Assembly: GCA_913061145.1 (NCBI GenBank)
Contig: CAJXUQ010000023.1
Location: 1 to 60,531, forward strand
Length of the DNA: 60,531 nucleotides
Reading direction: 5' to 3'
Origin: an uncultured Haliea sp.
GTDB taxonomy: Bacteria; Pseudomonadota; Gammaproteobacteria; Pseudomonadales; Halieaceae
The position numbers and the translations under genes were made by a program. Below, one piece after another: positions 1 through 9,004 of this stretch (positions within the stretch are counted from its first letter, which is position 1; each line of letters begins with the position of its first letter). The notes beneath the pieces are model-generated. The model had not been told where the DNA came from, made no database searches, and saw only the letters and a program-made list of their open reading frames with translations.

Positions 1-5
1 TAAAA

Positions 6-626
6 CTATGTTATCCCCAAATGGAAGTGTATGGGGGCAGGTTGACACGTAGGGGTTGACCAGCTCTGCCCCGCGAGCAGGGAGCGCCCCTCACCCATGT
101 CCCAGTTGATGTAGGCGTGGCGCAGGCGCGGGTTCCAGGAGTTGGAAATACGCTCGTCACCTCCTGGGCTGAGCATGAAGTCCAGCTCAATGCGGGTATT
201 GATGCTGCCCTGGGCAGTTGGCGTTTGGGTGGTGAAGAAGAATCGCGATGACTGGGCGTGCAGCTTGGTACTGGTGGCGGCCTGGCCATCCCCAGAGGCC
301 GGTTCAACCGGGATCAGCGACGACACCAGGAAGTCGTCCACCAGATCATTGGTCGGTTTGCCTTCGCTGTACCGGGAGGTGATGGCGTCGAGCTGGATGT
401 AGCCGCCGTAGCCGAAACGGGTGCCCTTGCGCACGGGGCGCAGGGTCTCCAATTCTGCGCGGGTGGATTCACCGGCGGCCTGCTGGTCGACCACCAGTGC
501 CTTCAATTCGGCGATTTGCTGCTCAAGCAGGGCGATACGTGCAGCGAGATCTTCAGCGGAGGCGCTGAAGGGCAGCAGCGCCAGCGGTGTGGCGAGCAGT
601 GTGGCAATGAGTTTTCGCGTGGGCAT
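6..626 (-). CDS. DcaP-like outer-membrane porin, truncated at the contig end
   Basis: Seen: an N-terminal signal peptide of about 24 residues ending SASA, a short coiled-coil segment (about residues 25-50, LEQQIAELKALV), then a GYGGYIQLDA strand and an FFFTTQT...INTRIELDF stretch. Known: this layout is typical of the DcaP/porin_4-like trimeric outer-membrane porins, which run to about 400 residues, so roughly half is missing. The last 15 residues after GQSWST do not look like the family, and the reading frame stops 6 bases from the window edge. A frameshift, a mobile element junction or an assembly error is possible. The start ATG at 626 follows an AGAGGA-like ribosome binding site. It is transcribed divergently from the response regulator gene. 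The substrate is unknown. Confidence 0.7.
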   Translation of the reverse strand: MPTRKLIATLLATPLALLPFSASAEDLAARIALLEQQIAELKALVVDQQAAGESTRAELETLRPVRKGTRFGYGGYIQLDAITSRYSEGKPTNDLVDDFLVSSLIPVEPASGDGQAATSTKLHAQSSRFFFTTQTPTAQGSINTRIELDFMLSPGGDERISNSWNPRLRHAYINWDMGEGRSLLAGQSWSTPTCQPAPIHFHLGIT

Positions 627-768
627 GGTATGCAGGTCCTCTAGCTATTATTCTGTGTGACGTGCATGTTGTACCCTTGACTAGGCCAGAGGCCCATTGG
701 ACCTTGGTCAAAGCCGCGCGGCATTTTCGACTTAAGTCGAAGAACCAATAACAAAAACCGGAGGCCAC

Positions 769-1425
769 GTGTCTCGACGCAGTATTCTGATCGCTGACGA
801 TCATCCACTTTTCCGCGCTGCCCTGGAGCAGGTGGTTGCCAGCGCGTTTCCCCAGCACCGGCTGTTGCTGGCGGCCAATGTTGCCGAGCTGCAGCAGGCG
901 GCCCAGACGGAGCAGGGCCTCGATTTGCTGTTGCTGGATTTGCACATGCCTGGAGCGCTGGGTTTTTCAGCGCTGTGCTGGGTCGGTGGGCAGTTGCCCG
1001 AAGTGCCGGTCGTGATGGTGTCGGCCAATGCCCAGCCGGATACAGTGCGACGCGCGCTGGATCACGGTGCAGCTGCATTTTTGTCCAAGTCTGCGGGAAT
1101 CGAGGAAATGCAGCGCTGCATGGAAGCGGTGATGGCCGGAGCACGTGGATTGCACCCCGGGCTTTCCGTGGGTCAAAAGGGCGCGCGCCTGCAGGCACTT
1201 GATGTTGCCGACACCCTGTCCAGTCTCACGCCGCAGCAGTTTCGGGTGGCGTCTATGCTGGTTGAGGGTTTGCTGAACAAGCAGATCGCCGGGCACCTGG
1301 AGGTGAAAGAGGCGACGGTGAAGGCACACATGACCGAGATTTTTCGCAAACTGGGCGTGCATTCCCGCACACAGGCGGTGTTGGCGCTTGCCAGCCTCTC
1401 GGTAGAGGCCTCAGAGGACGCCTAG
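769..1425 (+). CDS. crbR: LuxR-family response regulator (CrbR/ErdR-like)
   Basis: A 218-residue two-domain regulator. The N-terminal receiver domain (about 1-125) starts ILIADDHPLFR and has the phospho-acceptor Asp57 in LLLLDLHMPG. The C-terminal LuxR helix-turn-helix (about 150-210) contains LTPQQFRVASML and KEATVKAHMTEIFRKLG. The start is a GTG preceded by CGGAGG at good spacing. Its stop codon overlaps the stop of the convergent hybrid kinase gene, so the two form a likely two-component pair. Known: CrbR/ErdR regulators work with SSS-type kinases CrbS/MxtR and switch on acetyl-CoA synthetase and alternative carbon use in Vibrio and Pseudomonas. Assignment to that pair is inferred from partner architecture; the targets here are not known. 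Confidence 0.75.
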   Translation: MSRRSILIADDHPLFRAALEQVVASAFPQHRLLLAANVAELQQAAQTEQGLDLLLLDLHMPGALGFSALCWVGGQLPEVPVVMVSANAQPDTVRRALDHGAAAFLSKSAGIEEMQRCMEAVMAGARGLHPGLSVGQKGARLQALDVADTLSSLTPQQFRVASMLVEGLLNKQIAGHLEVKEATVKAHMTEIFRKLGVHSRTQAVLALASLSVEASEDA

Positions 1426-4400
1426 CGCTCCAGCAAGGCCAGAATCAGGGCCAGCAAGCGTTGTGGATTTAACGGTTTGGGCAGGAAGCGGTGGCCTGCC
1501 TGCAGCACGCTGTCGCGCACAGTGGGAGCGTCGTCCGCTGAAACGACAATGGTCGGTGGCAGGCTGTGCTGCGGTTGCAGCGCGCTGAGCGCGGAGACAC
1601 CGTTGTCACCGTTGTCCAGATGGTAATCCACCAGCAGCAGGTCGGGGGCTTCGCCCGCTGCAAAATGTACCTGCAGCCCCGCGGCGTCGTTGCAGGTCAG
1701 TACCCGGGCGCCGTTGCCGCGCAGCAGTTCCGCCATGCCCTCCAGCAGCAAGGGTTCGTTGTCCATGCACAAGACAGTGACGCCAGCGAGGTCGCCCGGC
1801 GGAGGCTGCATGCGTTCCGGCAGCGTCTGTGGTGTACCAGTTGTGACCCTCAGGCCGAACAGCGTGCCCTGGCCGGGTGTGGACACCAGTCGCAGCGGAT
1901 GTTCCAGTAGATCCGCATAGCGCTGGACGATCGCGAGGCCCAGCCCAAGGCCTTCGTCACCCTCAGGGCTGTGGCCGCCGAGCCGTTCAAATTCGGTGAA
2001 GGCCCGCAACTGATCCGCCTCGGCGATGCCGGGCCCCGTATCCCAGACCTGCAGCTCCACACTGTCGCCGCGTCGGCGCAGGCCCAGCAGGATCCGGCCC
2101 CGTTGGGTATAGCGCACTGCATTGGACAGCAGGTTCTGCAGGATGCGATGCAGCAGCGTTTCGTCTGAATACAGCCAGCAGGAGCTGGCGACGACCGTAA
2201 GCCGCAAACCGCGTTCCGCGCTGCGTGGGGCAAATTCATCCTCCAGTGTCTGCAGTAGTTGCTGTGCCGGGAAGTGGCGCAGCTTCGGTGTGTATGCACC
2301 TGAGTCAAGGCGGGCGATTTCCCGCAGTTCAGCAATCAGCTGCTCCGAGCGGTGCAGGGAGCGGTCAATCTGTTGCAGTGTGCCGCTGGCATCGCGGTCC
2401 GCTGTCAGTCGTGTAGCCAGGCTGGCGGCAAACAGGCGTGCCGCGTTGATCGGCTGCAGCAGGTCGTGGCTGGTCGCCGACATGAAGCGGCTCTTGCTCA
2501 GATGCGCATCCCGCAGTTGGGCCTCAACCTGCGCCCGCAGCCGGTTTTCCTGCCGTAACAGTGCATTGCTGCGGCTCAGTGATTCGGAACCGGAAGCCAG
2601 TTTGAGCTCCAGCTCGCTCTTGGTGTCCTCCAGTTCGGCCAGCATTGCCCGGTAGTCGGTGATGTCGATATAGGTCGTGACAAATCCGCCATTGGGCATC
2701 GGGTTGCCGCGGATATCGATGACCTTGCCGTCGGGTAGCGTACGCTCCAGACGGTAGGCACTGCCATCGCGCAGCCATTGCAGGCGCCGCGCAATCTGCT
2801 GCTCGATGGGCGTGTCGTCATTGGCCTGGAGGATGCCGCGTTCAGCGTTGAAGCGATAGATCCGTTCGATGGGGCAGCCCACATACAGCAGCCGTTCGGG
2901 GTAGTCGAACATGCGCTGGTAGGTCTGGTTCCAGGCAACCATTCGCAGTTGGCTGTCCACCACCGAAATACCCTGGATCATGTTTTCAACGGTCGTTTGC
3001 AGCAGTTCGCGATTGAACGTGTTGAGGCGGCTGGCGTCGCTGACCATGCTGGCAAGGTCTGCGTAGCCCAGCTGCTGGCTGCTCTCCAGCTCCATCAGGG
3101 CTTTGTTGGCCGACGTGCTGCCGATCATGCTGGCAATCACCGCCTCCGCCTCATTGACCGCGAACTGGGGAGTGCGGTCACCGGGCAGGATGCGCTGTTC
3201 GTAGCGGTCCTCAAAGCCCTGCCAGAGGCGGTGCAGCTTGTCTGCCTCGAGGAAGGGTACGAGCAGTCCCTGCAGCTGCCCGCCGCGAATCAGGCTCAGG
3301 CTGAAATCACTGCCGCGCGGGTCGGGTTGGCTGTCTTGCGTGCCGAGGAAGAGCTCGGCCTGGCGCGCGTCTACCGCCGACTGTCGCAGGAGTAGCGAGA
3401 GGCTGATCACGCACAGGCTGTTGGCGCTCAGGCTCAGTGCGGTGGCGTAAGCCAATGGCGCCTCGTGGGCGAATCCCAGCAATGCATTGGGGCGCAGCAT
3501 GGCCAGTGCCCAGGGACCGTCCAGCAACCACGGATGTGCGGCAGGCAGCAGGGCCGGCAGTACGCCGCAGTACAGCCACAGTAGCAGACCGGCGATCAAC
3601 CCGGTGGTGATGGCCACCCCGTGTGCACGCCGCCAGTAGAGCCCGGCCAGCAGTGCGGGTGCCAGCTGCGCCGCGGCGAGGAACGAAAGGAAGCCGATTT
3701 GAGCCAACCACGGCAGGCTCATCACTTCGCGTGCCACGGCCCAGGCAACCAGCATGATGCCAAGTATCGTCAGCTGCCGGGTGCGCCGCAGCCTGTCACC
3801 GAGGTGCAGGATGGCTGCTGGTGAGTTGCGCTGCAATCGCAGCAGGACGGGTGCGATAACTTCATTGGTGATCATGATGGCGAGGCTCACCGTCGCAACG
3901 ATCACCATACCGGTAGCGGCAGAAATACCCCCGATAAACGCCGCCGTCGTCGCCCAGCCGGAGCCAAGCGCCAGTGGAATTGACTGTACCCAGGTATCCG
4001 GATTGGCGTTATCCACCCCGGCGAACAGACGCGCACCGCTGAGACTGATGGGTATGACCAGCACCATGAACAGCGCGAGGTACAGCGGTAGCAGCCAACG
4101 GGCATAGCGTGTGTCCGTGTCCTCCTGCGCCTCGACCACGGTGACATGGAACTGGCGCGGCAGACAGAGAATCGCCAGTCCACTGATCAGTATTTGCGCG
4201 AAGAAGTCAGCGTTCAGGTTGAGTGCGCGCCGGTCTGTCGCCGCCGGCACCATTGACGGTTCCGCGGCCTGCATCAGTTGCAGCCCCGCGAGAGCGGCGA
4301 TCAGCGCAAAGGCAGCCAGTTTCACGACGGATTCAAGGGCAATGGCTGCCATGACGCCGCGATGGCGTTCACGGCCGTCGAGGCGACGTGTTCCGAACAG

Positions 4401-4931
4401 TAGCGTGAACACCGCCAGCACCACTGCGGTGAACAGCGCCGTGTCAGAGCCGCTCTGTGCACTACCCGGTGTGCCGCCGGAGATCACGCTCCAGGCCTGG
4501 GCCAATGCCTTGAATTGCAGGGCGACATAGGGCAGGACCGTCGCCGCAGCAACCAGGGTGACGAGCACTGCCAATGACTGCCTTTTGCCGTAGCGCGCGC
4601 CGATGTAGTCGGCGATGGACGTCACCCGATGCCGCTCCCCAAGCCGGATCAGACGTCGCACCAGACCCCAGCCGAACAGGAAGACCAGTATTGGCCCCAG
4701 ATAAATGGGTGCGTGGCTCCACGCGGATTGCGCATCACTGCCCACCGCACCGTAAAATGTCCACGAGCTGCAGTAGACGGTGAGTGATAGTGCATAGACG
4801 AACCCGTTCCAGGCGGGCCGCCTGACGGGTGTGGCCTGTATGGATGCGTCGCGATCTGCTTTCCAGGCGACTGCAAAGAGAATGCAGACGTAGGCGAGGG
4901 CCAGTCCGAGCAGCGTTGCGGGGGTGGGCAT
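1422..4931 (-). CDS. crbS: SSS-domain hybrid sensor histidine kinase (CrbS/MxtR-like)
   Basis: About 1169 residues. Residues 1-510 are a multi-pass sodium:solute symporter (SLC5-like) domain with many hydrophobic helices. Then come a linker, a PAS domain (about 650-760, QGISVVDSQLRMVAWN), a phospho-acceptor helix with SHDLLQPINAARLF (His near 818), an HATPase domain (NLLSNAVRYT, WDTGPGIAEAD, GLGLGLAIV; about 900-1030) and a C-terminal receiver (about 1047-1167, LLLVDYHLDNG). I chose the ATG at 4931 because the symporter domain starts directly there; an upstream in-frame ATG at 5021 would add 30 non-membrane residues. Known: CrbS/MxtR kinases have this exact architecture and may sense transport or a metabolite such as acetate. 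It is divergent from the acyl-CoA ligase gene and converges with its probable regulator gene. Confidence 0.82.
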   Translation of the reverse strand: MPTPATLLGLALAYVCILFAVAWKADRDASIQATPVRRPAWNGFVYALSLTVYCSSWTFYGAVGSDAQSAWSHAPIYLGPILVFLFGWGLVRRLIRLGERHRVTSIADYIGARYGKRQSLAVLVTLVAAATVLPYVALQFKALAQAWSVISGGTPGSAQSGSDTALFTAVVLAVFTLLFGTRRLDGRERHRGVMAAIALESVVKLAAFALIAALAGLQLMQAAEPSMVPAATDRRALNLNADFFAQILISGLAILCLPRQFHVTVVEAQEDTDTRYARWLLPLYLALFMVLVIPISLSGARLFAGVDNANPDTWVQSIPLALGSGWATTAAFIGGISAATGMVIVATVSLAIMITNEVIAPVLLRLQRNSPAAILHLGDRLRRTRQLTILGIMLVAWAVAREVMSLPWLAQIGFLSFLAAAQLAPALLAGLYWRRAHGVAITTGLIAGLLLWLYCGVLPALLPAAHPWLLDGPWALAMLRPNALLGFAHEAPLAYATALSLSANSLCVISLSLLLRQSAVDARQAELFLGTQDSQPDPRGSDFSLSLIRGGQLQGLLVPFLEADKLHRLWQGFEDRYEQRILPGDRTPQFAVNEAEAVIASMIGSTSANKALMELESSQQLGYADLASMVSDASRLNTFNRELLQTTVENMIQGISVVDSQLRMVAWNQTYQRMFDYPERLLYVGCPIERIYRFNAERGILQANDDTPIEQQIARRLQWLRDGSAYRLERTLPDGKVIDIRGNPMPNGGFVTTYIDITDYRAMLAELEDTKSELELKLASGSESLSRSNALLRQENRLRAQVEAQLRDAHLSKSRFMSATSHDLLQPINAARLFAASLATRLTADRDASGTLQQIDRSLHRSEQLIAELREIARLDSGAYTPKLRHFPAQQLLQTLEDEFAPRSAERGLRLTVVASSCWLYSDETLLHRILQNLLSNAVRYTQRGRILLGLRRRGDSVELQVWDTGPGIAEADQLRAFTEFERLGGHSPEGDEGLGLGLAIVQRYADLLEHPLRLVSTPGQGTLFGLRVTTGTPQTLPERMQPPPGDLAGVTVLCMDNEPLLLEGMAELLRGNGARVLTCNDAAGLQVHFAAGEAPDLLLVDYHLDNGDNGVSALSALQPQHSLPPTIVVSADDAPTVRDSVLQAGHRFLPKPLNPQRLLALILALLER

Positions 4932-5035
4932 GCGGTCGCCGTCACCTGTTTTTGCTGTTATGTGGTGACTATACCACTCCCGCCGGAGCGCGTGCAGGCG
5001 GGCCGCGGTTACAGGCGGCAAACCCCTGCCGGTTT

Positions 5036-5065
5036 TTGACAGTCCGGAGGCGCATGCGGTGTTAT
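5036..5065 (+). promoter_or_regulatory. sigma-70 promoter for the acyl-CoA ligase gene
   Basis: TTGACA (5036-5041), an 18-base spacer, then TGTTAT (5060-5065). The -35 box is perfect and the -10 box matches 4 of 6. It lies about 65 bases upstream of the ligase ATG in the divergent space with the kinase gene. A clear AAGGAG ribosome binding site follows at 5116-5121. Confidence 0.6.
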
Positions 5066-5130
5066 CCTCAGCGTAAATGACTACAATTCGTGCTCAACGA
5101 ACCCCGTCACTATAAAAGGAGAACACCCCA

Positions 5131-6762
5131 ATGCACGGTTTGATGATGGATATGCCGCTGTTGATCACCTCGATCATCCAGCATGCGGAGCGGGTTAATG
5201 GTGACCAGGAAATCGTATCGGTCACCCGCGACAATCCGCGTCATCGATACACCTATCGCGAGGCTTTCGTGCGTACTCGCCAGCTTGCCAATGCCATGGG
5301 CCCCTGGGGCCTGCAGCGCGGCGATCGCATCGGCACCCTGGCCTGGAACGACTACAGGCACCTGGAAACCTATTACGCCTCCGCCTGCAGCGGCTTCGTC
5401 TGTCACACCATCAACCCGCGGCTGTTTCCTGAACAATTGGTCTATATCATCAACCATGCGGAAGACCGCTATGTGTTTATTGATCCCGACTTTGTGCCGC
5501 TGGCGGAGAAGCTGGCCCCGGAGTGCCCGGGGGTTGAAGGCTGGGTGGTGCTCACCAATGCCGAGCATATGCCCCAGACCACGCTGCCCAATGCAATCTG
5601 CTACGAGACCCTCATTCACGGCGCCAGCAGCGACTTCGAATGGCCGGAGCTGGATGAGCGTGACGCCTGCGCCCTGTGCTACACCTCAGGTACGACGGGT
5701 AACCCCAAAGGCGTCCTGTATTCCCACCGCTCCACCATGCTGCACGCCTACGCCACCATGATGCCGGACGCCATGGGCCTTTCGGCAAGCGACGTCGTGC
5801 TGCCCATTGTCCCGATGTTCCATGTCAACGCCTGGGGCAACCCGTATTCCTGCCCCATGGCGGGCTCCAAGCTGGTGTTCCCGGGGAACAAGATGGGTGA
5901 TGGCGAAACCCTCTCCGCCCTCATCAAGGAGGAGCAAGTGACCATGTCGGCCGGTGTGCCCACCGTCTGGCTGGCCCTGCTCGCACACCTCAAGGCAACG
6001 GGAAAGCAGGTGGAATCCCTGAAGCGCATCGTGGTGGGCGGCGCCGCCTGCCCCCTGGCCATTGCGGAGGAGTTTGACCGCTACGGTGTGGTAACCCGGG
6101 TCGGGTGGGGCATGACCGAGATGAGTCCCCTGGGCAGCATCAACGCCAGCGATAGTGAGCGTGGGCGGTTCAGCGAGGAAGAATATCGCAAGCGTCGCCT
6201 GAAGGCAGGGCGGGCCATCTTCGGCGTCGAAATGAAGATTGTCGGCGATGACGGTGAGGAATTGCCCTGGGATGGCAAGGCCTACGGCTCACTGAAAGTG
6301 CGCGGCCCCTGGATCTGTTCGGGTTACTACAAGCGCGATGCCGACGGTGCGCACGCGGAAGCGGGCTGGTTCGAAACCGGCGACGTCGCCACAATCGACC
6401 CCGACGGCTACATGGCCATTACGGACCGCACCAAGGATGTCATCAAATCCGGCGGTGAGTGGATTTCGTCGATCGAGTTGGAAAACGTCGCGATGAGTCA
6501 CCCCAAGGTCGCAGAAGCGGCGGTCATCGGTCATTACCACCCCAAGTGGAGCGAGCGTCCCTTGCTGATCGTCGTGCGCAAGGGCGACGGGCAGGACCTG
6601 TCGGCCGCGGAAATGCTGGCGTGGTTCGAAGGGAAGGTGGCGACCTGGTGGAAGCCGGATGCTGTCGAGTTTGTGGACGAGCTGCCACACGGCGCTACCG
6701 GCAAGATTCACAAGGTCTCGCTGCGCGAGCAGTTCAAGGACTACAGCTTCCCCGGCCAGTAA
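5131..6762 (+). CDS. Fatty acyl-CoA ligase (AlkK-type, AMP-forming)
   Basis: A 543-residue ANL-superfamily enzyme predicted to activate medium- or long-chain carboxylates to CoA thioesters with ATP. Seen: the P-loop YTSGTTGNPKGV, the adenylation motif GWGMTEMSPLG, ETGDVATID and DRTKDVIKSGGEWIS for the hinge, and the catalytic-lysine motif GATGKIHK near the end. Length is normal for AlkK/FadD-like ligases. The start is set by AAGGAG nine bases upstream. It stands alone, with its own promoter before it and a hairpin after it. It is next to the CrbS-like kinase, whose relatives control acyl-CoA synthetase genes, so it could be a target. The substrate cannot be read from sequence. Confidence 0.85.
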   Translation: MHGLMMDMPLLITSIIQHAERVNGDQEIVSVTRDNPRHRYTYREAFVRTRQLANAMGPWGLQRGDRIGTLAWNDYRHLETYYASACSGFVCHTINPRLFPEQLVYIINHAEDRYVFIDPDFVPLAEKLAPECPGVEGWVVLTNAEHMPQTTLPNAICYETLIHGASSDFEWPELDERDACALCYTSGTTGNPKGVLYSHRSTMLHAYATMMPDAMGLSASDVVLPIVPMFHVNAWGNPYSCPMAGSKLVFPGNKMGDGETLSALIKEEQVTMSAGVPTVWLALLAHLKATGKQVESLKRIVVGGAACPLAIAEEFDRYGVVTRVGWGMTEMSPLGSINASDSERGRFSEEEYRKRRLKAGRAIFGVEMKIVGDDGEELPWDGKAYGSLKVRGPWICSGYYKRDADGAHAEAGWFETGDVATIDPDGYMAITDRTKDVIKSGGEWISSIELENVAMSHPKVAEAAVIGHYHPKWSERPLLIVVRKGDGQDLSAAEMLAWFEGKVATWWKPDAVEFVDELPHGATGKIHKVSLREQFKDYSFPGQ

Positions 6763-6772
6763 GCGCCCTCCG

Positions 6773-6803
6773 CGCCCCACCCGAGGCGGGTGGGGCGGCA
6801 TTT
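6773..6803 (+). terminator. Hairpin terminator after the acyl-CoA ligase gene
   Basis: A perfect 11-bp stem (CGCCCCACCCG, 3-nt loop AGG, CGGGTGGGGCG) at 6773-6797, eleven bases after the stop codon. It is followed by only three Ts, so termination may be partial. Confidence 0.6.
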
Positions 6804-6844
6804 CACTATGCGTAGTTTGTTGCTCTGATAATTACGAATTTCGG

Positions 6845-6873
6845 TTGTAAAACCGTGTTTCACTGACTAGTAT
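6845..6873 (+). promoter_or_regulatory. Possible promoter/operator of the steroid-ring operon
   Basis: TTGTAA (6845-6850), 17-base spacer, TAGTAT (6868-6873), each 4 of 6 to sigma-70 boxes, 33 bases before the fadD3 ATG. The -35 box lies in a small inverted repeat, CGGTT-GTAA-AACCG (6843-6856), which could be a regulator site. The assignment is by position and box match only. Confidence 0.35.
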
Positions 6874-6906
6874 TGTGGCCCGAGTTACCAGTTTGCACGT
6901 GTCACC

Positions 6907-8490
6907 ATGGTCAACACCGAGTCACAACAGCGTACATTGCCGCAGGTTGTCGCGGCCACTGCCCGGGCCCTGCCCGAGCGGGTGGCGATCAGCGACGGCC
7001 CTGTATCGCTCACCTACGCCGAGCTGGATGCCGCCAGGCTGCAGGCAGCGCGCGCTTTCCTGGCGGCCGGCCTGGGTCACGGTGAACGCATTGCCATCTG
7101 GGCGCCCAACATGTGGCAGTGGATTGTCGCGGCCATGGGCGCGCAAACGGTAGGCGGTGTCCTGGTTCCCCTGAACACACGCCTGAAAGGCGCGGAAGCC
7201 GGGTTCATCCTGCGTCGCAGCGGCGCCCGCTGGCTGTTCACCGTGGGTGAGTTCCTTGGCATGCGGTACCCGGCGATGTTGGCCGGGGAGGACCTGCCTG
7301 ACCTGCAGGGCATCGTGCTGTTCGAAGGCGACGCCGGTGAGGACGCAGCCTGGGCGGACTTTATCGCCCGTGGCGACAGTGTGCCTTTGGCGGAGGTTGA
7401 GGCCCGCGCCAACCAACTGCGCCCCGACGACACCCTGGATATCCTGTTTACCTCAGGCACCACGGGCCAACCCAAGGGCGTGGTCACCAGCCATGGGCAG
7501 AATATTCGCGCGTTTGCCACCTGGAGTGCGACGGTGGGTCTGACGAGTGAAGATAACTACCTGATTATAAACCCGTTTTTCCATTCCTTCGGGTACAAGG
7601 CGGGCTGGCTCGCAGCCACCATTACCGGTGCACGCATTCTACCGGTCAAGCAGTTTGACCTCGATGCGGTGCTCGGCCAGATTCATCGGGACAGGGTATC
7701 GGTCATTCCCGGTCCGCCGACTATCTACCAGTCCCTGCTCAGCCATCCACGGCGCGCGGACTACGACCTTTCCAGTCTGCGGCTGGCGGTGACCGGTGCC
7801 GCGCCGGTGCCGGTGTCCCTGATTGAAAAGATGCGCAGTGAGCTGGGTTTCAAGGTGGTGGTGACCGCCTACGGGCTCACGGAATCCTGCGGCGTCATCT
7901 CCATCTGCCGACCCGAGGACAGCGCTGAGCGCATTTCACACAGCTCCGGACGCGCCATGGACGGCGTGGAAATGCAGTGTGTTGACGCCGATGGCGTCGC
8001 GGTCCCTGCCGGCACCGAGGGGGAGATCTGGTGCCGCGGCTACAATGTCATGCAGTGCTACCTCGACAATCCGGAGGAAACGGCGCGCACGATCACTGCG
8101 GATGGCTGGTTGAAGACCGGCGATGTGGGGGTGATGGATGAAGACGGTTACGTGCGCATCACCGACCGTATCAAGGACATGTTCATTGTGGGGGGCTTCA
8201 ATTGTTATCCCGCTGAAATCGAAAACAGCCTGCACAGCATGCCCGGGGTCGCGCGGGCCGCGGTGATAGGCGTGCCGGATGAGCGCATGGGCGAAGTCGC
8301 CTGCGCATGGATTGTACCGGCCCCGGGCGCGGCGCTGGACGAGGCTGCCGTCATTGCCTGGGCGCGGGAGAACATGGCGAACTACAAAGTGCCGCGCTTT
8401 GTGCGGTTTGTGGAAGAATTGCCCATGAATGCCGGCGGCAAGGTGCTGAAGAACGAGCTGCGCCAGCGCATGGCGGCGGAGCGGGGTTAG
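6907..8490 (+). CDS. fadD3: HIP-CoA ligase (FadD3)
   Basis: A 527-residue ANL ligase. Known: FadD3 loads CoA on 3aα-H-4α(3'-propanoate)-7aβ-methylhexahydro-1,5-indanedione (HIP), the C/D-ring remnant of steroids. Seen: FTSGTTGQPKGV P-loop, NPFFHSFGYKAG, PGPPTIYQSLL, VTAYGLTESCGV, TGDVGVMDEDG and NAGGKVLKNELR. From memory, the NPFFH.FGYKAG and PGPPTIYQSLL segments are very close to the mycobacterial FadD3 rather than to general FadD enzymes. It is the first gene of the operon and is followed after 7 bases by the Lrp regulators and ipdAB, which supports the assignment. Only ATG 6907 gives a full N-terminus; the ribosome binding site is weak. Confidence 0.85.
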   Translation: MVNTESQQRTLPQVVAATARALPERVAISDGPVSLTYAELDAARLQAARAFLAAGLGHGERIAIWAPNMWQWIVAAMGAQTVGGVLVPLNTRLKGAEAGFILRRSGARWLFTVGEFLGMRYPAMLAGEDLPDLQGIVLFEGDAGEDAAWADFIARGDSVPLAEVEARANQLRPDDTLDILFTSGTTGQPKGVVTSHGQNIRAFATWSATVGLTSEDNYLIINPFFHSFGYKAGWLAATITGARILPVKQFDLDAVLGQIHRDRVSVIPGPPTIYQSLLSHPRRADYDLSSLRLAVTGAAPVPVSLIEKMRSELGFKVVVTAYGLTESCGVISICRPEDSAERISHSSGRAMDGVEMQCVDADGVAVPAGTEGEIWCRGYNVMQCYLDNPEETARTITADGWLKTGDVGVMDEDGYVRITDRIKDMFIVGGFNCYPAEIENSLHSMPGVARAAVIGVPDERMGEVACAWIVPAPGAALDEAAVIAWARENMANYKVPRFVRFVEELPMNAGGKVLKNELRQRMAAERG

Positions 8491-8497
8491 CGCGCTG

Positions 8498-9004
8498 ATG
8501 GCCGGGCAGGAGCAGCGAGTGGAACGCGCATCCCAGATTGAGCTGGATGAGACGGACCACGCGATTATTGCCCTGTTGCGCACGGATGGTCGCCTGCCTT
8601 TCCGGTCCATCGCGCGAGAGCTCGGCCTCACGGAGGCGACTGTGCGGGTACGGGTGCGTCGCCTGGAGGAGTCACGCACCATGCGCGTGGTGGCCGTCAC
8701 CGACATTGAGGCGGCGGGGTTCGGCATGTTGCTGGCCATCGGCGTACAGGTGGAAAACCGCTCACCCGAGGATGTCGCGCGGGAGCTTGCCGACGTGCCC
8801 GAGGTGTTCTCGGTCAACGTTGTGGTCGGCGCCCAGGATATAGAAATCCTGATGGTGGCCGAGGACCAGGTGGCGCTGCACCGGCTGCTGCACGAGCGCA
8901 TCGCGACCATGCCGGGCGTGCGCCGGTTGACGCCGGCGCTGGCGGTTAACGTACTGAAGAACCAGCCCGATTGGGTGCCCTTTGATCGGGGTGCAGGCGC
9001 ATGA
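8498..9004 (+). CDS. Lrp/AsnC-family regulator 1
   Basis: A 168-residue transcriptional regulator. It has an N-terminal AsnC winged helix (about 12-70, LRTDGRLPFRSIARELGLTE) and a C-terminal RAM-type domain (about 80-155) that in this family binds effectors and builds octamers. It starts 7 bases after fadD3 and its TGA overlaps the ATG of the next regulator (ATGA), indicating translational coupling. The two are paralogs and may form mixed oligomers. Inferred: local control of the ring-degradation operon, perhaps with a CoA thioester as the effector. Actinobacterial HIP clusters use the TetR regulator KstR2 instead. Confidence 0.8.
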   Translation: MAGQEQRVERASQIELDETDHAIIALLRTDGRLPFRSIARELGLTEATVRVRVRRLEESRTMRVVAVTDIEAAGFGMLLAIGVQVENRSPEDVARELADVPEVFSVNVVVGAQDIEILMVAEDQVALHRLLHERIATMPGVRRLTPALAVNVLKNQPDWVPFDRGAGA

